This document shows, in pieces, positions 1 through 6,146 of a stretch of DNA of 6,276 bases. The DNA is taken from the NCBI GenBank assembly GCA_035272265.1, contig DATEQV010000073.1:1-6276 (forward strand). Reading direction: 5' to 3'. The notes beneath the pieces are model-generated. The model was given only the letters and a program-made list of their open reading frames with translations. It was not told the DNA's origin and searched no databases. Every line of letters begins with the position of its first letter. The first letter of the stretch is position 1. The stretch comes from Acidisphaera sp035272265 (GTDB lineage: Bacteria; Pseudomonadota; Alphaproteobacteria; Acetobacterales; Acetobacteraceae). The position numbers and the translations under genes were made by a program.

Positions 1-1
1 C

Positions 2-391
2 ACGACCGGTGAGGACGTGGCGCTGCTGCCGGAGGACGGGAACGACAGCACCCAGGCGATCGCGGCGATCCTGAACGAGCAGACGCTCGATCCCCGGGCG
101 CGATCGGCGTTGGACCACGTGGCGGCGCTGCGCCAGGACGAGGCCGCGCGGCGGGCCGACCTCGCGCGGCTGAAGGCGCAGCTGGACGCAGTCGCGCAGG
201 ACGAGGATCGCGTACGCAAGAACCTTGAGGCGGTGGCGGCCAACGATGCGTTGCACACGCGCCTCACCCACGCGCTGGATGCGGACGAGACCCGGATCGC
301 CCAGCTCCAGCAGTCGATCGAGCAGGCCGAGGCGGCGGTGCAGCGCGCCCATCAGGCGCTGGCGGACGCGGTGCGTTCGCTGCGGCTGTAA
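2..391 (+). CDS. C-terminal part of a helical-tail protein, probably DUF4139 family (5' end outside window)
   Basis: The reading frame is open to the left edge, so this is the end of a longer gene. The 129 visible codons contain no recognisable catalytic motif. After a short loop (roughly residues 1-25 of the visible part) they form a long, charged, Ala/Leu/Gln-rich stretch with heptad-like spacing, rich in Arg, Asp and Glu, which should be an alpha-helical or coiled-coil hairpin. The segment around 'DEDRVRKNLEAV' followed by 'LHTRLTHALDADE' and the ending 'HQALADAVRSLRL' resemble, from memory, the C-terminal helices of DUF4139-containing proteins in Acetobacteraceae and relatives; this family assignment is recall, not a search. 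The function of that family is not established. An internal GTG at position 17 could start a short ORF, but nothing favours it over a truncated gene. The gene is followed 33 bases later by the DUF2237 gene on the same strand. Confidence 0.6.
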   Translation, partial: TTGEDVALLPEDGNDSTQAIAAILNEQTLDPRARSALDHVAALRQDEAARRADLARLKAQLDAVAQDEDRVRKNLEAVAANDALHTRLTHALDADETRIAQLQQSIEQAEAAVQRAHQALADAVRSLRL

Positions 392-424
392 GGATTTCGC
401 GGGACATCGGAAAGGGCTCCTGAC

Positions 425-823
425 ATGCCACTGGACAGCAGCGGCGGCGGCCGGCAGCGATCCCTCAACGTCCTCGGTGGCGTTCTCGAACCATGCTCGG
501 TCAGCCCGATGACGGGGTTCTATCGCGACGGGTGTTGCGCCACCGGTCCGGAGGACGTCGGCAGCCATACCGTCTGCGTGGTGACGACCGCCGAGTTCCT
601 GGCGTTCAGCCGGTCGCGCGGCAATGATCTGAGCACGCCGATGCCGGCCTTTGGTTTTCCCGGTCTCAAGCCCGGCGACCGGTGGTGCCCGTGCGCCCCG
701 CGGTGGCAGGAGGCGTTCGTCGCCGGTGCCGCGCCCCGCGTCGTGCTGCGCGCGACGGAAATGAGCGCACTCGATGATTGCGCGCTGGTCGACCTGAAGC
801 GATATGCGATCGATCTGGCCTGA
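425..823 (+). CDS. DUF2237 family protein
   Basis: This 132-residue protein matches the small DUF2237 family (Pfam PF09996) over nearly its whole length. Recognisable family blocks are 'NVLGGVLEPCS' (residues 15-25), 'MTGFYRDGCCATGPEDVGSHTVC' in two parts (about 29-51), 'FSRSRGNDLSTP' (about 61-72), and 'GFPGLKPGDRWCPCAPRWQEA' in two parts (about 77-97). Cysteines lie at 24, 37, 38, 51, 88, 90 and 119; several belong to the family-conserved blocks and could bind a metal or form a redox centre, but the biochemical role is unknown. No signal peptide or membrane segment is visible, so it is probably cytoplasmic. ATG 425 is preceded by a GGAAAGGG ribosome-binding site with an 8-base gap, and the length is normal for the family. 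It may be transcribed with the upstream gene, 33 bases away. Confidence 0.9.
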   Translation: MPLDSSGGGRQRSLNVLGGVLEPCSVSPMTGFYRDGCCATGPEDVGSHTVCVVTTAEFLAFSRSRGNDLSTPMPAFGFPGLKPGDRWCPCAPRWQEAFVAGAAPRVVLRATEMSALDDCALVDLKRYAIDLA

Positions 824-954
824 ATCGTGCGGTGCACGGCCCCGCCGGTCAGCGTGCTGGATCTGCCCCCGGACATTTCACATCCATCGACACTGTGCGA
901 ACCTGGCTTGAGTGCCGACAAACGGCCCGGCGCAGGCGGCGGGGAGGACGCAGC
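824..954 (+). other. Intergenic gap before the dioxygenase gene; candidate promoter region
   Basis: These 131 bases separate the DUF2237 gene from the dioxygenase gene. The dioxygenase frame stays open back to position 778, but its translation here is Arg-rich low-complexity sequence that does not resemble the family, so it is treated as non-coding. No convincing -35/-10 pair and no terminator hairpin with a T-run can be pointed to. A promoter for the dioxygenase gene is inferred only because the gap is much longer than the others on this strand. Confidence 0.3.
941..947 (+). promoter_or_regulatory. Strong ribosome-binding site deciding the dioxygenase start
   Basis: GGGGAGG lies seven bases upstream of ATG 955. 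It is the reason for choosing that start over the longer in-frame option at 778. Confidence 0.75.
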
Positions 955-2115
955 ATGAACAAGGCAATCACCGGACTCGCGGTCGATTATGGGTCGGAGG
1001 AAGCGGCCATGCAGGCCTATCTGCAGGCCGGCGAGCGGCGCGTGCGCAGCCTCGGGAACCGCGGCCCGATCCGCTTCACCGCCGACGGGCGGCTGCATCC
1101 CGACATCCTGGACGCCTACTGGCGCTGCGGATTCTACGTGTTCGAGGGCGTGGTGGGCGCCGAGGAACTGGCCGACATCGAGACGGATGTGCACGAGATC
1201 CTGGACCGCCTGCCCGCCGCGCGGGAGTCCGAGGTGGACTGCAAGGGACGTCCGGCGCTCGGCATCGGCTTGAAGGGCGCGTCGCTGTCCTGGGCGCGGC
1301 CGCTGAGCGATCCTTTCGGCGGCACCGATCTCGCCGGCGGCCGGCATCCGGTGAAGATGTTCGAGCCGCAGCCGCAGCCGGACGCGCCGCACGAGGTGGT
1401 GTACCTGATCCTCGGCTCGCTGCAGTTCTCCGAGGCGGCGTTGCGGCTGTACGGCCATCCGCAACTGCTCGCCGTGGCCGCTGCGGTCAACGGCGATGAT
1501 TTCGCTCCGTTCAACGAGTCGCTGTGGTTCAAGGAGCCGGGGCGCGGCGCCTCGGTCGCCTGGCACCAGGATGGCGTGACGCACTGGGACAGCGCGGACT
1601 GGGACGAGGGCACGCACGGTTTCAACTTCATGGCCCAGCTCTATGGCTGCACGGCGGCCAACGGCGTGTGGGTCGTTCCCGGCTCGCACAAGCTCGGCCG
1701 CGCCGACATCAAGGCGATGGTCGCCGCCGCGGGCACCGAGCGCCTGCCCGACGCCGTGCCGCTGATCTGCGCACCCGGCGACGTCGCCATCACCAACCGG
1801 CAGACGGTGCACGGGTCGTTCGCCAACACGAGCCCGCATTGGCGCGTGACGGTGAATTTCGGTTTCCATCGTCGCCGCTCGGTGCTTGGAGTCGTGGGCG
1901 GCGGTCTGCACAACGAGGCGGCGGTCTACGACGCCGAGCGGATACGCCAGCGCGCCCGTGTCATCGGCTACGCGATCGACGCGCGTCGCCAGCGCTTTCC
2001 GCAGGAGACGCCGTTCGTCTACGCCCCGCACGCGCAGGCCGGCGAGACCTATGTCTGGAACGAATCGGCAAAGGCCGGCATGCGGGACTACACCCTGCTC
2101 GACTTGAGCATCTGA
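955..2115 (+). CDS. Phytanoyl-CoA dioxygenase (PhyH) family Fe(II)/2-oxoglutarate oxygenase
   Basis: This 386-residue protein belongs to the PhyH branch of the non-heme iron, 2-oxoglutarate-dependent dioxygenases, which hydroxylate or otherwise oxidise small organic substrates while converting 2-oxoglutarate to succinate and CO2. The N-terminal entry helix and strand ('LDAYWRCGFYVFEGVV', about residues 53-68) is typical of the family. The metal-binding triad is visible: the HxD motif in 'WHQDGVTHWD' (His204, Asp206) and the distal His286 in 'RQTVHGSFANTS'. Arg297 in 'PHWRVTVNF', 11 residues after the distal His, fits the 2-oxoglutarate carboxylate anchor. 'VWVVPGSHKLGR' is the usual PhyH strand-turn before the distal half. 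All key residues are present, so the enzyme should be active. The protein is longer than many PhyH members, with extra sequence at the C-terminus. No signal peptide is present, so it should be cytoplasmic. The substrate cannot be deduced from the sequence or neighbours; such enzymes range from lipid and ectoine to secondary-metabolite hydroxylases. Confidence 0.88.
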   Translation: MNKAITGLAVDYGSEEAAMQAYLQAGERRVRSLGNRGPIRFTADGRLHPDILDAYWRCGFYVFEGVVGAEELADIETDVHEILDRLPAARESEVDCKGRPALGIGLKGASLSWARPLSDPFGGTDLAGGRHPVKMFEPQPQPDAPHEVVYLILGSLQFSEAALRLYGHPQLLAVAAAVNGDDFAPFNESLWFKEPGRGASVAWHQDGVTHWDSADWDEGTHGFNFMAQLYGCTAANGVWVVPGSHKLGRADIKAMVAAAGTERLPDAVPLICAPGDVAITNRQTVHGSFANTSPHWRVTVNFGFHRRRSVLGVVGGGLHNEAAVYDAERIRQRARVIGYAIDARRQRFPQETPFVYAPHAQAGETYVWNESAKAGMRDYTLLDLSI

Positions 2116-2155
2116 CCGGGTTCGTACGCGATGCGACTGCCCTGAAAGGGAGCCT

Positions 2156-2620
2156 ATGATCGGCGGAGCCTCGCCCGAAAAGCAGCTGCGCGACAGACTT
2201 CGCAAGATCGAGTCGCTCTTCGCAGCCGCCGCCACGGCTGGCGAGAAAGCCGCGGCCGGCGCCGCCGCCGAGCGCATCCGCGCGCGGCTGGCGAAGGCGG
2301 CGGCCGCAGAAGCGATCGAGGAATTCAGATTCTCGGTCTCCGACAGCTGGTCGCGTCAGCTCTTCATCGCGCTATGCCGCCGCTATGGAATCAACCCGTT
2401 TCGCTATCGCCGGATGCATCGGCAAACCGTCGTCCTCAAAGCGCCGCGCAGCTTCGTCGACCAGATCCTGTGGCCTGAGTTTCAGGATCTCAACGCCGCG
2501 CTCTCGGACTATCTCAGCCAGATCACCGAAAACCTGATCCACGAAGAGGTGTTCGGCGAGACGCAGGATGCCGAGGAGCGTGACGAACCGGCGCCGGCGC
2601 CCAAAGCGATACCGCGATAA
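2156..2620 (+). CDS. Conserved protein of unknown function, DUF2786-like N-terminus
   Basis: This 154-residue protein has no known function. Residues 7-45 ('QLRDRLRKIESLF' and 'AAAERIRARLAKA') are a helical pair resembling the DUF2786 helix-turn. The middle block has aromatic and basic character: 'EFRFSVSDSWSRQLFIALCRRYG' in two parts (about 56-78), then 'NPFRYRRMHRQTVVLKAP' (80-97). Next comes an acidic/aromatic helix 'FVDQILWPEFQDLNAAL' (100-116), and the acidic, Pro/Ala-rich tail after residue 135 looks disordered. I recall closely similar stand-alone proteins in other alphaproteobacteria, so it looks like a real conserved family rather than a chance ORF. The Arg/Tyr-rich centre could contact nucleic acid, but that is speculation. 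The start is supported by AAAGGGAG just upstream of ATG 2156. It follows the dioxygenase gene by 40 bases with no terminator seen between them, so they may share a transcript. Confidence 0.8.
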   Translation: MIGGASPEKQLRDRLRKIESLFAAAATAGEKAAAGAAAERIRARLAKAAAAEAIEEFRFSVSDSWSRQLFIALCRRYGINPFRYRRMHRQTVVLKAPRSFVDQILWPEFQDLNAALSDYLSQITENLIHEEVFGETQDAEERDEPAPAPKAIPR

Positions 2621-2640
2621 CGGGCACAACAGTCAAAACG

Positions 2641-2676
2641 AAAAGGCCGCGGCGCAGCTAGGCGCCCAGGCGCCGC
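2641..2676 (-). terminator. Possible terminator of the minus-strand genes
   Basis: Read on the minus strand, a 7-bp arm at 2676-2670 (gcggcgc, at the end of the methionine synthase gene) can pair with 2655-2649 (gcgccgc), followed after GGCC by TTTT, CG and a second TTTT in the gap to the convergent gene. A competing 5-bp stem (2666-2662 with 2655-2651, six-base loop) uses some of the same bases. The hairpin overlaps the stop codon and is four bases removed from the T-run, so the call is weak. Confidence 0.35.
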
Positions 2677-3680
2677 CGCGCCAGGGCCGCGCCTCGGCCC
2701 AGTGCGACCAGCTTGGCCTCCGCAATGGCGCGCGGCATCGGCGCCATGCCGCAATTGGTGCAGGGCAACAGCCGCTCGGCGGGGACGAACGCCAGCGCGT
2801 CCTCGATCACGGCCGCGACCTGCTCGGGCGTCTCCACGTCGTCGGTCGCGACGTCGATGACCCCGACCAGCACGTCCTTGCCCGCCAGCAGCCCCAGCAG
2901 TCGCAGCGGCACGCGCGCGTTGATGCACTCCAGCGAGACCTGGTCGATCCGGCTGGCGGCCAGCACCGGGAAGGTCTGTTCGTATTGCCGCCACTCGGCG
3001 CCGAGCGAGCTCTTCCAGTCGATGTTCGCCTGGATACCGTAACCGTAACAGATATGCACCGCCGTGGTGCAGCGCAGCCCGTCCGCGGCGCGCTCCAAGG
3101 CGCGGATGCCCCAGGTGGCGACCTCGTCCATGTAGACATTGAACGCGGGCTCGTCGAATTGGATCACGTCCACGCCGTCCGCTTCCAGCGCACGCGCCTC
3201 CTGGTTCAGCAGTGCGGCGAATGCCATCGCCAGCGCGACCTTGTCGCCGTAGTGCGCGTCGGCGATCGTGTCCACGATCGTCATCGGACCGGGCAGGGTG
3301 AACTTCAGCTTGCGCGTGGTGTGCGCCCGCGCGAGCCGCGCCTCGGCCGCGTGCACGCGCCCCTCCAGCCGCAGCGCGCCGGTCACCGTCGGCACCATCG
3401 CCTTGTAGCGGTTGTTGCGGATGCCCATTTCGACCTTGCGCGTGAAGTCGATGCCCTCGATCCGCTCGAGGAACCCGTGCACGAAATGCTGGCGCGACTG
3501 TTCGCCGTCGGTGACGATGTCGATGCCGGCGTCTTCCTGCAGCTTCAGCCACAGCAGCGTCGCGTCGCGCTTGGCGGCGTCAAGCGCGGCGCCTTCGGGC
3601 CGCCATGACGCCCAGAGCTGGTTCGGTTCGGCGAGCCATTCCGGTTTCGGCAGGCTGCCGGCGATCGTCGTGGGCAACAT
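2658..3680 (-). CDS. mesD: Core-MetE methionine synthase, MesD-like (cobalamin-independent, no folate-binding domain)
   Basis: This 340-residue protein corresponds to the C-terminal catalytic barrel of cobalamin-independent methionine synthase MetE (about 750 aa in E. coli) and lacks the N-terminal half used for methyl-tetrahydrofolate. It should transfer a methyl group to homocysteine, giving methionine, in the cytoplasm. The zinc ligands known from MetE are all visible: His209 and Cys211 in 'VHICYGYG', Glu251 in 'VSLECIN', and Cys310 in 'PCTNCGMAP'. The start 'TTIAGSLPKPEW', 'IVTDGEQSRQHFV' (55-67), 'TLPGPMTIVDT' (128-138) and 'IQFDEPAFNV' (173-182) are typical core-MetE motifs. The overall pattern, especially 'HICYGYG' and 'EWRQYEQTFP', closely resembles MesD, one of the described core-MetE families, from memory. 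MesD is reported to depend on MesX (DUF1852), usually encoded next to it; no such gene is seen here. ATG 3680 is chosen because GGAGA lies six bases upstream and the family motif starts immediately after it; the frame is open further but lies over the Hint gene. Confidence 0.85.
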   Translation of the reverse strand: MLPTTIAGSLPKPEWLAEPNQLWASWRPEGAALDAAKRDATLLWLKLQEDAGIDIVTDGEQSRQHFVHGFLERIEGIDFTRKVEMGIRNNRYKAMVPTVTGALRLEGRVHAAEARLARAHTTRKLKFTLPGPMTIVDTIADAHYGDKVALAMAFAALLNQEARALEADGVDVIQFDEPAFNVYMDEVATWGIRALERAADGLRCTTAVHICYGYGIQANIDWKSSLGAEWRQYEQTFPVLAASRIDQVSLECINARVPLRLLGLLAGKDVLVGVIDVATDDVETPEQVAAVIEDALAFVPAERLLPCTNCGMAPMPRAIAEAKLVALGRGAALARRRLGA

Positions 3681-3686
3681 GCGCGG

Positions 3687-3691
3687 TCTCC
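3687..3691 (-). promoter_or_regulatory. Ribosome-binding site deciding the methionine synthase start
   Basis: Minus-strand GGAGA lies six bases before ATG 3680, inside the 40-base gap after the Hint gene. It supports this start over upstream in-frame codons that would overlap the Hint gene. Confidence 0.6.
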
Positions 3692-3720
3692 GCTGCGGGT
3701 TCTTGTGCGATCGCGGCGTC

Positions 3721-6132
3721 TCAGCCGAACAGGACGGCCACGTCGTCCGGACGGTCGGCCCAGTAGCGGCCGCCGTGTGCCAGGTCGACCAACACCAGGC
3801 GCGTCCCCGCCGGCAGCGGCGTGGTGCCGTCGGTCCAGCGCCGAAGCCCGGTGTCGGCGTCGCCCTCCAGCTTGTGCCAGCCCGCGGCGAACGCCGGATC
3901 GTCGAGCGGCACGTCCGCGCCGTCGAGCTGGATGCGCTGGACGAACACGCCGAGACGGCGATCGTCGTGCGAGTCCAGCTCCATCTGCGCCGGCACGAAC
4001 GCGCGCGAGCGAAGCGCACTCTCCGCACAGCAAGCCGGCAGCAGGAAGATGAACCGCCGATCGCCCAGCACCACGGCCTCGATCCGCTTACCGTCGGCGA
4101 CGACGTGCAGGTCGTGGTCCGTCGTCATCACGTGGCCCATCTCGGCGGCGCGTTCGAACAGTGCTGCGCGGGCGGCCCCGATCCGCGGCCCCTCCAGAAC
4201 CAACGGCAGGCACGTGTCCGCCCAGTGCTTCGGCCCGAGATCGGGATGCTCGATCACGAACGCGCCGCCGTTCTCGAACGCGCCGCGGTTGCCGGTATCC
4301 AGGTAGCTCTCCGCCGCCAGTCCCTGCGCCAGCACGATGTCATGCGCGTCCAGCTCGACGTGCCAGTACTCCACCGTCGGGCGGCGCACCTGCACCACCG
4401 TGCGGCCGTTGACCAGTGCCACGATCGGCATCAGCACGCCGTCCACCACCACGTTGTGCCCGGGACTCAGCCACAGATCGGCCGACGGCCGCCCCTCGGC
4501 GAACGCGCCCGCCCGCACGAGCACCGGCCATACCGCGCTCGGCCTGGGATGCTTCGTGGTGTCGATGCTGCAGTGGCCGAGCCACACGATCGGACGGCTC
4601 GCGCCGGATGCGGTCAGCACGCGGCCGCCGATCGCCAGCGCCTCGACCGCCACCTCGCCGTCCGGCGTCAGCACCCGCGTCCCCGCGACCAGGCAGCCGA
4701 TCGTGATCACGGTGTCGGTGTCATCGTGCTCGCCCGTTTTCTTGATCTTGATCGGGTTGTCCGCGCTGATCGTGAAGGTGGTGATCGTCTTGCCGTCGGC
4801 GCCGGTCACGGTGACGGTGGCCAACTTGTCGAAGAACGTGATCTTGGTTTCCACCTGGTCGGGCTTGACGCCGTCCAGCCTAATTGAATCGCCGGTAACC
4901 GCGCCGGTGAGCTTCGGGCTGAACGCGGCGACACCGTCCTTGCCGACCACGATCCTGCCCTTCTCGGACGCGAAATGGATCGTCGTGGCGGCGCCCACGC
5001 CCTTGTTGAAGGTCAGCACGGCATCGCCGCCGACATCGACCGTGCCCGTTCCCACCAGCTTGGAATCGAACGTGGCGGTCGCGCTGTCGACAGTGATCTT
5101 GCCGTTGTTCTTCAGGTCCGTGTAGTCCTTGATCGTTGCCGTCGCACCCGCCGTCACCTTGATGGTCGCACCCTTTTCGTTGGCGAAACTGCGGTCGCCG
5201 GCCTCGCCCCCGCCGACGACGAAGCTGGTGCCCTTGCCCGAGATATCGACGGCACCCCCGTTGCTGAAACTCTTCGCCGTGACCGTCAGCTTTCCGCCGG
5301 TCTCGGTGATCGAGCCGTTGGACGTCAGCGCTGCACCGGTAATCGAGGCGATGCCGTCCTTCTGAACGACGTCGGCGGTCTTGGCGAAGATCACCTTGCC
5401 CTTCACCGCCTCCGCATCGATTCCGCTGTTTACCTTGCCTCCCAGCACCAGTGTGAAGTCGTGATAGTCGAGGCCCTCTTTGCCGGACGGCGGCGTCAGC
5501 TGCAGGATCACGCCGTTGCCGTCGGTCAGGTTGTCGACCGTTTTGGTCCCGGGCGCGGGCTTGGCGACCAGCCCGGCGTTGACCGAAAAGGTCGTGAACA
5601 GGCCGACAAGGGAGATCGTGCTGGCCTCCTTGCCCCCGCCCATTCTCTGCGGCGTGACGTCGCCGTAGATCATGCTGTTCTGGAGCGTCGATCCGTTCTG
5701 CGGCAGCAGCTTCGTCCAGTCGCCGGAGGTGATCGCGCCGCGCACGATGCCGCCGTCATTGACGGTCAGCGAGCTGCCGTTGCCGATGCCCAGGTCGGAT
5801 AAGGCATCGGGCGTCATCGGCGGCATGGAATTGATCCGGGCGGTTTGCACGCTCACGGACGTGGCCGTCAATTCGGCCAGCGATACCTTGGTGACGTCGG
5901 GAACGGGGCCGACAGCCGTTGACACGAAGTTCAGCGCGGCATCTTTGTCCACGACGACCTTGGCGTTGCCGGCAAGCGTCAGCGTGTTCACCAACACGCC
6001 CGCGGTCTGCTTCTTGGCGTCCTTGATCAGATTGTTCTTCGCATCTTTCCGGGGCCCGATCGTGACCGTGACGTTGGCATTGATGGTCACCTGGTCACTG
6101 GCGGTCGGCACCTTCTTGTTGGACCAGTTCAT
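3721..6132 (-). CDS. Large beta-repeat protein with C-terminal Hedgehog/intein (Hint) domain
   Basis: This 803-residue protein has two contrasting parts. Residues 1-479 are a beta-rich, Thr/Val/Gly/Asn/Lys-rich passenger with no cysteine. It opens with 'NWSNKKVPTASDQVTI', which resembles the W...VP..D.V.I opening of secreted beta-helix proteins. Residues 269-406 form about six rungs of roughly 20 residues each, and a closing 'LTGAVTGDSIRL' (408-419) resembles the 'GxxxGDxIdL' edge of such repeats. From Cys480 a Hint domain (Hint_2 type, Pfam PF13403) runs to about 615. 'GCLVAGTRVLTPDGEVAVEAL' (two parts) gives the nucleophile block, 'WLGH' the following strand, 'WLSPGHNVVVDG' (His559) the block-B-like motif, and 'WHVELDAHDIVLAQGLAAESY' (two parts) with 'LDTGN' the end. 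Residues 616-803 form the tail usually seen with these domains ('RRLGVFVQRIQLDG', 'GWHKLEGD', 'RRWTDGT'). Hint domains cleave or rearrange peptide bonds at the cysteine, so processing and export to the cell surface are plausible, but the function is unknown. No classical signal peptide is visible. The frame has a stop nine codons upstream, so ATG 6132 is the only ATG start, though it has no good ribosome-binding site. Confidence 0.88.
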   Translation of the reverse strand: MNWSNKKVPTASDQVTINANVTVTIGPRKDAKNNLIKDAKKQTAGVLVNTLTLAGNAKVVVDKDAALNFVSTAVGPVPDVTKVSLAELTATSVSVQTARINSMPPMTPDALSDLGIGNGSSLTVNDGGIVRGAITSGDWTKLLPQNGSTLQNSMIYGDVTPQRMGGGKEASTISLVGLFTTFSVNAGLVAKPAPGTKTVDNLTDGNGVILQLTPPSGKEGLDYHDFTLVLGGKVNSGIDAEAVKGKVIFAKTADVVQKDGIASITGAALTSNGSITETGGKLTVTAKSFSNGGAVDISGKGTSFVVGGGEAGDRSFANEKGATIKVTAGATATIKDYTDLKNNGKITVDSATATFDSKLVGTGTVDVGGDAVLTFNKGVGAATTIHFASEKGRIVVGKDGVAAFSPKLTGAVTGDSIRLDGVKPDQVETKITFFDKLATVTVTGADGKTITTFTISADNPIKIKKTGEHDDTDTVITIGCLVAGTRVLTPDGEVAVEALAIGGRVLTASGASRPIVWLGHCSIDTTKHPRPSAVWPVLVRAGAFAEGRPSADLWLSPGHNVVVDGVLMPIVALVNGRTVVQVRRPTVEYWHVELDAHDIVLAQGLAAESYLDTGNRGAFENGGAFVIEHPDLGPKHWADTCLPLVLEGPRIGAARAALFERAAEMGHVMTTDHDLHVVADGKRIEAVVLGDRRFIFLLPACCAESALRSRAFVPAQMELDSHDDRRLGVFVQRIQLDGADVPLDDPAFAAGWHKLEGDADTGLRRWTDGTTPLPAGTRLVLVDLAHGGRYWADRPDDVAVLFG
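4695..6132 (-). other. Passenger-coding half of the Hint gene, with beta-helix-like repeats
   Basis: This part encodes residues 1-479. It carries 40 lysines against 7 arginines by hand count and no cysteine, and it uses many AAG codons, so it is visibly less GC-extreme than the rest of the window. Repeat rungs are visible at residues 269-288, 289-307, 316-336, 340-358, 359-378 and 387-406, each with a pattern close to (F/L)xNxGxIxVxxxxTxxF. The repeats are diverged at the DNA level, so they are old protein repeats rather than recent tandem duplication. Confidence 0.6.
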
Positions 6133-6146
6133 GGGATCTGGAGAGT

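Noticed and set aside
778..954. N-terminal extension of the dioxygenase to the upstream in-frame ATG at 778.
   Set aside because: It overlaps the DUF2237 gene, its translation is Arg-rich without family similarity, and a strong ribosome-binding site precedes ATG 955.
2116..2155. Terminator between the dioxygenase gene and the following gene.
   Set aside because: The 40-base gap contains no stable stem followed by a T-run.
520..2277. A 585-codon open frame on the minus strand opposite the DUF2237 and dioxygenase genes.
   Set aside because: Its product is rich in Arg, Ala, Val and His with no recognisable motif, and it lies opposite two well-recognised genes. Long antisense frames are expected opposite GC-rich genes with GC-biased third codon positions.
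3707..3714. Palindromic octamer gcgatcgc, also found near position 56.
   Set aside because: It resembles the HIP1 octamer of cyanobacteria, but two copies in GC-rich DNA are easily due to chance.
3681..4028. N-terminal extension of the methionine synthase to an upstream in-frame start at 4028.
   Set aside because: The extension lies in another frame of the Hint gene and reads as Arg/Ser-rich shadow sequence. The family motif and a ribosome-binding site both place the start at 3680.
4285..4701. Classical self-splicing intein interrupting a host protein.
   Set aside because: There is no homing endonuclease, no clear His-Asn plus Cys/Ser/Thr junction, and the sequence on either side does not form one recognisable host protein.
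3412..4887. A 491-codon open frame on the plus strand opposite the methionine synthase and Hint genes.
   Set aside because: The product is His/Arg/Gln-rich low-complexity sequence typical of a shadow frame, while the opposite strand carries convincing family motifs throughout.
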